From assembly GCA_947474675.1 (NCBI GenBank), contig CANJKA010000009.1, positions 1-62,589 of the forward strand: DNA of 62,589 nt, in the 5' to 3' direction. The notes under the pieces were generated by a model, which searched no databases, was not told the origin of the DNA, and was given only the letters and a program-made list of their open reading frames with translations. Below, piece after piece: positions 45,986 to 58,500 of the stretch (within the stretch, counting starts at the first letter, position 1; every line of letters starts with the position of its first letter). The translations under genes and the position numbers were made by a program. Source of the DNA: Flavobacteriales bacterium. GTDB lineage: Bacteria; Bacteroidota; Bacteroidia; Flavobacteriales_D; Crocinitomicaceae.

Positions 45986-46111
45986 AGACTCAAGAGTAAA
46001 AGATTCAAGATTAAAAGACTTTGTAGAAGTATTTCTAACATAATCTTAAGTCTTTTATCTTTTGTCTTTTGTCTTGCAGTCTTGTGTCTTTAATCTTAAA
46101 GTCTTGTATCT
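45986..46111. repeat. Inverted array of 7-bp words (AGACTCA / TGTCTTN family)
   Basis: Left arm 45986-46020: AGACTCA, AGAGTAA, AAGATTC, AAGATTA, AAAGACT. Right arm about 46042-46111: AATCTTA, AGTCTTT, TATCTTT, TGTCTTT, TGTCTTG and so on. It shares its word family and an exact 19-nt stretch with the locus at 5161-5286. Confidence 0.65.
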
Positions 46112-46472
46112 AAAACACAAAGATATAAAACAAGATTGGAGGATGAAATTGAAAAGTGAGGAGATTGAGACTTTTTACGAACAAGTGTTTTTTAGTAATT
46201 GAAATTAAAAGAGGAGTTTTAATTATTTATTTAATGTTTTTAACCCATTATTTATAATTCTAACAATTTAGTTGCATAATCTATGTATTTAAATTGATTG
46301 ATAATGTATTTAAATAATCAAAAATTTCAGACGAGGTGTTATTGGGTTATAATACAAATATTTAAACAATATTATCTTAAATGTTTTTATTAGTTTTTAT
46401 GTTAATTTAATTTTAATAATTTATTATTTAACGTTTAAATATACCTGTTTGTGATTAATTTTAGTCTTTTTG

Positions 46473-46504
46473 TTTGTAATAGTTAGATTAAATTAATAAT
46501 TTCG
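46473..46504 (+). promoter_or_regulatory. Candidate promoter for the PKS operon
   Basis: TTTG (46473-46476), a 20-nt spacer and TAATTTCG (46497-46504), one mismatch from the Bacteroidota -7 element TAnnTTTG. It would give a leader of about 70 nt before the ATG at 46579. Confidence 0.4.
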
Positions 46505-46578
46505 CACTTATTAATTAGTGTTTAATTGAAAAAGTAAAAATGGTTTTAATTACCTATACTGTAAGTTATTAAATTTAA

Positions 46579-49500
46579 ATGTTTTTTTTAAACTATTTAT
46601 TGCCATCAAAAAAAAAAGTAAATAATTCAATTAAAAAAGAAATTAATTTAAACATGCCCCAAATGTTTTGGGACGGTTTGTCAGAAAATTGGTTTTTGAA
46701 AGAAATTGGAGATTTTCACTGGAAATTACTAGAAAAAGGTTACGGAAAATCATCAGATGAATTAATTGATAGTTCTGGAAGTAGATTGTATGCGAGTTTT
46801 GTCAGGATTAAATGGCAAAGTAATTTCCCATTAGTTGAATTTAAGGAAAATAATGAGCTTAAAATGGGTAGTGAATTGTCGCGCTACGGTAATAAAATGT
46901 TATTTTCGAAAGGAAATGCACAAGCATACGATAAAAGAATAGATTTTGAAATGATGTCGGTTTTTTCTAGTCGATCATCTTCTGATAATACAAGTTTAAG
47001 AAAAGGAGAACCTTCTTCGTTGCAAAATAATACGATTCCAGTACACCAACAATTTCCAGAATTTGCAAAAGAATTTATGGATGTAAAGCAAAATTTGTTT
47101 GGACTTGGAACAACTTCTATATCTTCATTCATTGAAAAATCTATTTTTTCAAGCGTATATCATATTGAACCTGTTGACGATGTTAATGGTGTTGGTTTAT
47201 TGTATTTTGCATCTTACCCGAAAATTTGTGACAAATGTGAAAGGATTTACTTTAATTCGAAGGTAGAAACGAAAGATTGGGCAGAAAGAGCATCCACGAT
47301 ATCTCGTGATATCTATTATTTTGGTAACGCGAATCCAAATGAAAAGTTAACTTATATTCTATCTTCATGCAATATTGATGAGCATGGATTTATTACGTTG
47401 GAATCGTTTTTATTTCGTGTTAGTGATGGTGAAATGATAGCAAAAATCGTGACACAAAAAGTTAAAATTAAATCTACAACGAAAATTGAAGAGACTGCCA
47501 CAGAGAGTACTTCAGTTAATCATTTTACACATGATAAAGAGGTTGATAGTCAAGATTTAACAGGAAAAATACTATCTTTTTTAATCACCTATACAGGAGT
47601 AAAAGAATTGACAATAGAATCTGATCTAAAAGGACTAGGTATTGAATCAATTGTTTATACTGAATTAGCGGAAATGATAGCTAGTAATTTCCAAATTAAT
47701 TGCAATCCAAGTAAGTTTTATGGGCTTTTTTCTGTATTGCAAATAGTTGAATACCTATTAGTTGATTCCAACTCAAATCAGTTTGAAGATTCAACGAAAA
47801 TAATTAAAAGTGCTCCATTTTCAGGTGTTTCAGGAGATGAAATTGCAATAATTGCCCAATCTTTTAGAGTTCCAGGGGCTTCAGATGAAGAAAGTTTTTG
47901 GGAAATATTAAAAGATGGTAAATCTGAAATTGGTTCTCTTCCTGTTGATAGATTAGATCTCAAGAATCAACTAGATGAAATTAAATTAGGTTTAGAAAGA
48001 GGTGGTTACATTGATAATATCGCAGATTTCGACGCGTCATTTTTTAAAATTTCACCTAGAGAAGCGATTTTGATGGATCCTCAACAGAGAATTCTTCTAG
48101 AAGAATCATGGAAGTTGATAGAAAAAGCAGGGTATAAAGCAAGCGATTTAAAAGGAAGTAAAACAGGAGTTTATATTGCAGCTAGTGGAAATGATTATGA
48201 TCAACTCTTGAAAGAAGAAAAAAACTTGGAAATTTCATCAGGAACAGGAACAGCTAATGCTATATTGGCAAACCGTATTTCTTATCATTTTGATTTTCAT
48301 GGACCAAGTATACATCTTGATACTGCTTGTTCCTCATCTTTGGTTGCAATTCATGAGGCTGTTAAATCGATCCGTGCAGGCGATTGTGATCAAGCTATTG
48401 TTGGAGGAATTAATCTCATTTGTCATCCATCACGAACACTTGCATATGATTCAGCAGGAATGCTAAGCAAAGAAGGTTTATGTTATACTTTTGATGATCG
48501 TGCTAATGGCTATGTCAGAGGAGAAGGATGTATTTTGTTTTTATTAAAACCCTTAAAGGAAGCACTTCGAGATGGAGATTCTGTTGAAGCAATAATTCGT
48601 GGATCAGCTGTAAATCATACTGGTTTTTCAGGTGGTTTGACTGTTCCCAATCCAGTTCAGCAACAAGCTTTAATAGAAGATGCAATTAGTCGTTCAAATG
48701 TTGATGTGAAAACCATTTCGTATGTAGAAGCGCATGGTACAGGAACTCCATTGGGTGACCCTATCGAAATAATAGGATTAACTGAAGCATTCCAAAATTT
48801 ATCCTCAAGCAACGTGATTTCATGGGCAACATTAGGATCTGTTAAGACAAATATTGGACATTTAGAAGCTGCTTCAGGAATGGCTGGAATGCTGAAAGTA
48901 ATGCTTTCAATGAAGCAAGAAAAATTACCTCCGACTGTGAATTTTAAGAATCTCAATCCCAAAATTGAACTTATAAATTCACCTTTTACAATCCAGCGAG
49001 ATTTGTCTGATTGGAAATCTTCTGATGATCGTTTACCACTTCGGGCTGGTGTTAGCAGTTTTGGTATTGGAGGTACAAATGGACATGTTGTTTTAGAATC
49101 ATTTAAACATGAAGCAAAAGAAGAAAAAGGTCGTTACGCATTTTCTTATAATCACTTTGTTTTGTCGGCAAAAACGGAGCCGGCTTTAAAGGATTATTTG
49201 CGAAATATGAACGATTTTTTGAAAAGCAATTCAAGCGTTTCAGCTATGTCATTGGCGTATTCTTCTCAAATAAGCAGAGAGGAAATGGATTGTCGTTTAG
49301 TTATTGTTTTTGATTCAATAAATGACTTGCTTCAGTCTATTGAGGCATACTTAAATAATAGTGACAGAGAAGGAAAGATTTATTTGTCATCTAAACCGTT
49401 TATTGAAGACACGTATGACCTTGACTATATTAGGATAATTAAAAAGTGGTGTTCCTTTCAAAAAGTTGATTGGAAATCATTTTGGAAAGAAAATCCAACC

Positions 49501-52500
49501 AAAATTCAATTACCGACCTATCCATTTCAAAGAAAAAGGTATTGGATTCCATCAACAGAAAAAGTAGTTTCTGAACTAATAATTCTAGAGCAGAATAAAA
49601 TAGAATTGGAAACTTCTCAGGACAATAATCAATTAAGAAATACAAATACTGAAATGCAGACATCAGTAAAAAAACAAGTCACCATCCACTTAGCGGAAGT
49701 TTTATATTTATCAACTGAAGAAATTCAAACGGATAAATCTTTTGTTGATCTTGGACTAGATTCAATTCTTGGAGTTGAATTTATAAAGAAAGTTAATCTA
49801 AACTTTGCAGTGAATTTATCAGCATCGAAAATATATGATTATTCTACAATCAATGATTTTTCAGCTTATCTCACTGAAATGATTTCTTCCGGAAAAGACA
49901 ATGGTTTGATTATTTCAGATTCGAAACAGGATAAAATTCAATTGAAAGATCTATCAGAAAAAATAGAATTTTCATCCTTACAACGGGAAATTCTACCTAT
50001 TCGTTTAAAAAATCTTGATATTTCTGAAAATAATCAACATTCTGTAGATGCTCATGAAAGTGTATTACCCGTTTTAAAATCTGAATTGGGTACGGTATTG
50101 TATTTAGATTCTAGTGAACTAAATGAGCAAATGTCGTTTGTTGAATTAGGATTAGATTCAATATTAGGTGTAGAATTTATAAAAAAAGTAAATACGCATT
50201 TTAACATTGAATTAAGAGTTTCGGCTATCTATGATTATTCATCATTGGTTGATTTTTCACATTTTGTTGATTCAATAATTTATTCGTCGATTAGTCCGGT
50301 TGAAGATGGAGAGAGAAACGAAGTAAAAGAAATTGCTTGCACTCAGGAAACAATCAATATTCAGGTGAATGAATCAGAGAATCATACAGAATTGATAAAA
50401 GAAATTTTGTCAGCTGTTTTATATTTGGAATTTTCAGAGATTCAGTCTGATAAATCTTTTGTCGATCTTGGTTTGGATTCGATTTTAGGAGTTGAATTTA
50501 TAAAAAAAGTAAATGAAAAACTATCGTTAAATTTAAATGCTTCGGTGATTTATGATTATCCCTGTGTTAACGATTTTATAGGATATCTTTCTTCCATTTC
50601 AGCGGTTATTGAAACTGAACCTTCTTTATCAAAGACGATTTCGTCAATTGAAATTCTCTCAATGAATCTCGTAGAGAGTGGAGAACATGTTTTTCAGTTT
50701 TCAATGACGGATGTAAACATGCCATTTTTAAATGATCATATTGTTTTCGGTGAAAAAATGCTTCCAACCGATGCTTATATCGAAATGTTGATTGTCGCAT
50801 TGAAAGAAAATCTTGGATTTAAAACTTTTTCAATTGAGAATGTTTTGATTCATAAATCCTATGTTGGAACTTCTGCGTATCAACCTATGATACTAAAGTT
50901 AAAACCGGTTGATAATCGATTTCGTTTCATTTTTTCAAGCGAAGAAGAAAGAAAAGAAGTGATTCACTTGAGAGGGTTTGTGGCAGAGGAATCAATAGTT
51001 GAAAATGCCCTAATTAGTTTACCTCAGGATAAATTTAGCCACAACTATTCATGTGAAACGTTAAAGACAATAGTTAAAGGTGCAGATATAATTGGTTGTT
51101 ACGAAGGAGTTAGAAGAAATCTTTATTACATTGATCGTTTTGGAAAAGGTGTTTTAAGTATTGATTCGAGCGATAATAACAAACAAAATAGCTACCTGTC
51201 ACAAATTCTAGACGGTGCTTTGTTGTTTTGTATTCAATATGGACAAGAGCTTCATATCCATGCCGAAGGAACAATTTGGTTGCCCTATCGTTTTGAGAAA
51301 CTTCTTGTAAAAGATGTGTCGAAACAAGATGTAAATTATACATGTCATTTGCAATGTTTGGATAAAAACAGTGAAAGTTTGATTTTCAATCTTGACGTGA
51401 AAGATGATCAGAACGAAGTATTGTTTTCCATTCATGGTTTAGAGTTGAGATCTGTAACTAACCAGTCTTTAAACACTGTAGATACTAAAAAAGCAATTAT
51501 TGAGGAAACTGATGTTGCAATTATCGGTATGTCATGTCGCTTTCCAGAGGCAGATAATTACAATAAGTTTTGGGAAAATTTAAAGCATGGAATTGATTCA
51601 GTTCATGAAATAGGTTCTGAAAAATGGGGAGGAACTTCATGGTTTCATCCTGAAAGAGAAAACAAAAACACTTCATGCTCAAATCAAGCTGCATTCATTA
51701 ACGATTCAGATAAGTTTGACCCATTATTTTTCGGTATTTCTCCTTCAGAGGCAGAAGTGATGGATCCTCAACAGCGAATTTTTTTAGAAGAATCATGGAA
51801 AGCCTTTGAGGATGCAGCTTATAATCCAGCAGATTTAGCAAGACAAAAAATTGGCGTTTTTATTGGGGCAGGAGCAGGAGATTATCTCCAATTAATGAAA
51901 GAAAATGGATTCGAAAAAAACGGATCAGTTTTTACTGGAACATCATCCGCTATTTTGTCAGGAAGGGTATCTTATTTTTTCAATTTCACCGGACCTTCTT
52001 TTACATTAGACACAGGTTGTTCAAGTTCATTGGTAGCTATTGATCGTGCTTATCAGAGTATAATTCTAGGAGAAAGTAAAATGGCCTTAGCGGGTGGAAT
52101 ATCGTTGATGACATCACCACAATTGCAGATATGGACGAGTCAGGTTGGAATGTCGTCAAAAAATGGTAGGTGTAAACCGTTTGATAACGAAGCGAATGGA
52201 ATCGTTTCAGGAGAAGGAGTTGGAGTTGTAATACTAAAGAAATTATCAGATGCTGTCAGGGATGGTGATCGAATTCATTCTGTAATCAAAGGGAGTACTA
52301 TCAATCAAGACGGTAAAACGAATGGAATCACTGCTCCAAGTGTTCGATCGCAAAAGGAACTACAATTAGATGTCTATCAAAAATTCGGAATTAATCCAGG
52401 AACAATTTCATATGTAGAAGCGCATGGAACAGGTACAAAATTGGGTGATCCAATAGAGATTGAAGCATTAACAGAAAGCTTTGGAGCCTATACAAATGAA

Positions 52501-55500
52501 AGACAATTTTGTGCTATTGGTTCTGTTAAAGCTAACATAGGTCATACAAGTTATTCTGCTGGAATTGGAGGGTTAATGAAGATTATCCTGATGATGAAAA
52601 ATAGACAATATGTTCCTAGTCTTAATTGTCAAAAAATCAATGATCAAATTCAGTTCGAGAAGTCTCCTTTTTACTTAAATCAAGAGCTAAAGGAGTGGAA
52701 GTCAGAACGATTTGATAAAAGGAGAGCAGCTTTAAATAATTTTGGATTCAGTGGTACGAATGCTCATATTGTTTTAGAAGAATTCATTGAAAGACCTAAA
52801 GATTTTTCAAAAGAAATCCCAGGACTATTTTTACTTTCTGCTAAGAACAATAGTGCGTTGAAAGAAGTTTGTCATCAAATGCAATTGTTTTTAGAAACAA
52901 CAAATGAAAGTTTAACTAATATTACCTATACCTTACAAGTTGGTAGGGAGGCAATGAAAGAGCGAGTAGCTTTTATTGCAAACGACAAACATACAGCCAT
53001 TCGATTATTGAAAGAATATTTAGAAGGTTCTGAAATTAATATTCAAAGAGGCTCATCTACAGAAGTTAAACAAGTCGATAAACGATTTTTTGAATCAGTT
53101 AATGATTCAAAAACACAGAATGAATTGCTTCTTCAGTGGGTAAATGGCTCGCTAATCAATTGGAAACTTCTATACAAAGATGAAAAACCGAATAAGGTGA
53201 GTTTACCCAATTATCCTTTTTCACGAGAAAGATATTGGTTTGATAGTTTTAATAAACAGCCTCATAAACAACCTAATAAACTGGAACCAAAACAAACGAA
53301 AACTAGCAATAATCTACGTTATAGTTGGGCGGAATCTTCTTTTCAGCTGAATGATCAAGTAAAGGTTGAGTATATTGATTCTACTATTGCTTTGGTCAAA
53401 ATGAATTTCGTTGAGACACGAAATATGTTTACTAGGGAATTTGTTCAAAGCGTACAGCAAACATTTGTTGATTTAAGAAAGAACAAAGAGTTGAAAGTAG
53501 TTGTTCTTACTGGATATGGAGATGTGTTTTCTATGGGAGGATCGCAAGAAGAACTTACAGAAATTGCCAATGGTTCGAATAAATTCACAGCATTTCCATT
53601 CTTGTTTAAAGGCCTTTTAGAATTCGATATTCCCGTAATTTCAGCTATTCAGGGCCATGCATTTGGTGGAGGATTAGTTTTCGGTTTATATGGTGATATT
53701 GTACTATTGTCTGAAAATGCTACGTATTCAGCTAATTTCATGAAATATGGATTTACACCCGGCATGGGGGCAACTTTTATATTGGGTGAAAAATTAGGTA
53801 AAACACTTGCTACTGAAATGATGTTCACTGCACGAATGTTAAGTGGAGCCGAATTAAGAGAGCGTGGTGCAGGTGTGATAGTAACCAATAATGTAACGGA
53901 TGAAGCATTACGTATAGCAAGAGAATTAGCACAAAAACCTAGATTAGCACTCGAAACTTTAAAAGTTAAATTGTCGACTGAACTGTTGAACGAGTTGGAT
54001 CATCATATACAATTGGAAGAGGAAATGCACGACAAAACATTTACAGATGATGTTTTGAAAAAAATTAATGACCAATTTAATAAACGAAAGGAAAATTCGA
54101 CAGTAGATGAGTCAACATCTGTTGTTACTCCCAAATTGATATTTAAACAAACTAAAACTGAATCAATTGAACAGGAATTAAAAGCTATTTTTGAAGAAAC
54201 GTTACATATAAGTGATGAACGATTGTTTGAAGCAGTGTCTTTTGTTGATATCGGTCTCGATTCCATCAGTGGTGTGTTGGTGATTCGAAAAATCAATGAA
54301 CAATTTGGAATTCAATTAGAAACGATTGTTTTGTATGAGTATCATACATTTGAGAAATTAGTAGGATTTATACAGAAGGAATGCACAATAGAATCAGGAG
54401 TTTCAGTAGAAATTAAGGAAAGTGCAAATGTTGAATTTGTTGAGCTTGAATCAATTAATTCGCAAATTGATTTTAAGCTACCTAATGAAAAAGTTACATT
54501 AAAGCCACTTTCAACATATTCTACAGAGGTTATTAATGCTGATCACTCTAAATTTTCTGAGGTTAAGGATAAGTTAATAGAGATTTTTGTAGATGTTTTA
54601 CATATCACTGAAGATCGATTAAATCAAGGTTTATCTTTTGTTGATTTAGGATTGGATTCTATCAATGGAGTAGAGATAGTAAGAATGATTAATAGTTCTT
54701 TTTCACTTCAATTAGAAACGATTGTTTTATATGATCACCATACATTTCAGAGATTAACAGATTTGATTTCTTCGACTTTTTTGAATGAAAAATCATATGA
54801 ATTGCAAATGGAAGTGAAGGATTTTGTACTTCCTTCAATACAGGTACAGTTAAAAAATACTGATTCCTATTTAATAACAGAACAAAAAAAGCAGATCGTT
54901 TTTTCGAATAGAAATTTTGATCAACCTGTTCTTTTGAAAGATCATAAATCGGTGATTGATGATAAAAAGGAAGACAAATTACCAAATGAAACAATCCATT
55001 CAAATGAATCAAGTGCCAACAACACATTGGACATTGCAGTTGTTGGTGTAAGTGGTAGGTTTCCAAAAGCAGATACTGTAGAAATTTTTTGGAATAATAT
55101 AAAATCAGGAAAGAACTGTGTTTCTGAAATTCCTGAAAGTAGATGGGCAAAAGATAATTATTATTCGTCTGAAAAGAACAGAGAGGGAAAATCCTATAGC
55201 AAGTGGATGGGATGCATCGATAATGTGGAAAATTTTGACGCATTGTTCTTTAACATTTCGCCTTTGGAAGCTGAGAAAATGGATCCGCAACAAAGGTTAC
55301 TACTGGAAGAGAGTTGGAAGGCTATCGAAGATTCAGCCTATAGTCAAACTGAATTGGCAGAAGGTAAATGTGGAGTGTACTTTGGTGTAAGTCAAGGTGA
55401 TTACATGTATCATTTATCAGATGATCAGATGGATGCGAATTTCATGATTGGTAGAGAAACCTCTGTAATGGCTGGTCGGGTATCTTATTATTTAGATTTA

Positions 55501-58500
55501 AAAGGACCTGCCGTATCAATAGATTCAGCATGTTCAAGTAGTTTGACTTCTATTCATTTGGCCTGTCAAGCAATACGAAATGGAGATTGTGATAGTGCTT
55601 TAGCAGGGGGAGTTTACCTGCGTACAAATGAGCAAGTGCATATCATGAGCAGTGATGGGGGAATGTTGAGTGATGATGGTAAATGTTATACATTTGACAA
55701 TCGCGCAAATGGCTTTGTTCCAGGTGAAGGTGTAGGAGTAGTTGTTCTTAAATCGTTGGAGCAAGCAAAAAAAGAAGGTGCACATATTTACGCTGTAATA
55801 AAAGGATCAGCAATCAATCAAGATGGAAAAACCAACGGTATAACGGCTCCAAGTTATACTTCTCAAACTCGTTTACAAAAAGAAGTGTACGATCGTTTTG
55901 GAATTCATCCAGAAACTATTTCGTATGTTGAAGCTCATGGAACGGGGACTAAATTAGGTGATCCAATCGAAATAAAAGCATTAAAACAATCGTTCGCTGA
56001 GTATACCCAAAAAGAGAAATATTGTGCAATAGGTAGTGTTAAAACCAATATTGGTCACTCCATTATTGCTGCTGGTGTTGCAAGTTTTTTGAAGGTGATT
56101 TATGCGCTGAAGAATCAGCAACTCCCGCCTTCAATAAATTTTGAAAAATTAAATGAACACATTGATTTAGAAGGTTCACCTTTTTACATCAATACAGAAT
56201 TACAACCTTGGTTAAAAACGAATAATCAACCAAGAAGAGCTGCAATTAGTAGTTTTGGAATAAGTGGTACAAATGCACACATGGTTGTTGAAGAGTACAT
56301 TCCCGAAGCTATTAATATTAAAACGACTTTATCTACTCTTGTAGTACCGTTTTCGGCAAAAAATAAGGATCGTTTGATCGAAAAGATTCGTCAGTTTCAT
56401 AATTGGTTGGTGGACAATAAAAATACATCTCTTCAACAGTTAGCGTGTACACTTCAGTTTGGAAGACAAGCGATGGAAGAACGAGCAGCATTTGTGGTAA
56501 ATTCTACAGAAGAATTGTTAACTAATTTAGAGGAGTATCTTATAGATCCGAAATCAAAATATTTAACTTCTGACAATACGACAATAATTTCAGTGGAAGA
56601 GGCGATTTCACAACACGATTGGACGTTAGTAGCAAAATTCTGGATGGAAGGAATAAATGTGGATTGGAAAACCATTCATGGAACATCTGATTTTCAAAAA
56701 ATGAGTCTTCCAACTTACCCGTTTTCACCTGAATCACATTGGATATCAGTAAAAAGAACGGCCTCAAAAAATGAAGGAACGAACAAATTACATCCTTTGG
56801 TTAACCTCAATAAGTCTACATTAACTCATTGTTCATTTGAATCAATATTTGTAGGAAATGAACCCTATTTTACTGGGCATGTTTTTAATGGGAATTCCCT
56901 GCTTCCAGGCACTGTTCAGTTGGAAATAATGCGATTTGTAGGGAGTACAGCTCTTCAGTGCAAAGAGGTGCAATTGAGACAAGTAAATTGGTTAAAACCT
57001 TTTTCACCAGAAGATGCTGTCTTGAAAACAATTATAGAAGCTACAAGTGATGGATGTAAAATTAGTTGTTTAGGTTCAAATAATGAACTTGTTTCAGTTG
57101 CAAATTGTGTACCTTCAGTTCCAAAAAATAGTACTAGAATTGATTTAAAAGTACTTCAACAACAAGTATATCGTTCCATCGATGTAAAGGATTTTTACCA
57201 ATTTCTAGCAAAAAAAGGATTTCAATACGGTGATTTATTTCAAAACATTGAACAATTATGGGGAAATGATGATCAGGTATTGGCTAAATTAGGTAAAGTT
57301 CGTTCTGAAGAAATGACTTGGTGCCCGTATCTATTAGATACTGTTTTTCATGTTGCTATTGGAACAGAATTTCAGCGTTCTTCCGATTCACAATTCATTC
57401 CTATGGCTGTAGATTCAATTAAGTGCTTTGCTCCATTTGAGAACTTGAAATGGGTACATGCACAAAAAGTGAATGAATCTGCAGAAGTTTTAACATTTTC
57501 GATTTCAGGATATAGTGAGACAGGTGAAACAGTTATTAAAATAGATGATTTTAGTATTCAAAAAATAAGTCAAAATACTCAAAGTGACATTGATTTGAAG
57601 CTATATATCAATAATTGGACAACAAAGTCTTTAGCAATGTCCGAAAAACAATTTCCTGAAGAAAAAAGAATACTCCTAATTGATGGAAGTCCTTTGTTAG
57701 AAGATTATTTGAAACAAGAATTGGAAAATGAAGTTGAAAATATTTCATTTGGTTCGGACGAAGAATGTTTGGAGAAGGTATTCTTATGTCTAAAAAAATG
57801 GATCGATTACAATGAAAAGCAGCATTTCATAGTTGTATACAGCGAACAAAATAAGGTAGTTGCGACGTCAGTTTCGGCTATGTTAAAAGTCTTACAACAA
57901 GAAAAATTAGGTTGGGAGGTTAAAGTCATTGGTTTAGAGAAATTATCTGCATCCAATAGTCAAGAAATCAAAGTAATTATTGAAAACGAATTGCAAACGG
58001 ATGATATAGAAGTCCGAATCGATCAAGGAATTCGAAAAGTTAGACAATTACAAGAAGTTATAATGGATAGTGAAGTTTCATCTTCAGCTTTTCGATCTCG
58101 AGTAACGATCATAACTGGTGGAAGTGGAGCATTAGGTATTTTGACAGCGAAATATATACATGAAAATGGAGGGATTCCTATATTGATTGGTCGAAAAAAA
58201 ATAGATGAGCAAATAGCTCAAAACATAGATTTTATAGCCGTTGAAAACTATTTTAGTTGTGATATTACAGATGGAGATCAGTTAAATCACACACTAGATG
58301 AAATTGAACAAAAATTCGGTGAGATCAAAGGTGTAATTCATGCTGCTGGTTCGAAGAAAGATAATTTAATTCGATCAAAAACTGTTGATGAATTTCAAAG
58401 AGTACTTTTAACAAAAGTAAAAGGAATTCAACTATTAGATGAATTAACAAAAGAGAAACAATTAGATTTCTTTATTAGTTATTCTTCTGTTGCTGGTGTC

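Larger units (their letters stand above)
45974..46578. other. 605-bp intergenic region between pcrA and the PKS gene
   Basis: The pcrA-proximal 135 bp is a heptamer array (45986-46111). The remaining ~465 bp are very AT-rich, contain no gene that I can see, and hold a candidate PKS promoter at 46473-46504. The low GC and long leader suggest a regulated promoter region. Confidence 0.5.

Noticed and set aside
54689..55243. 184-codon minus-strand ORF inside the PKS
   Set aside because: Antisense to KS3 and ACP5; His/Leu/Phe-rich composition without motifs. A shadow of the PKS frame.
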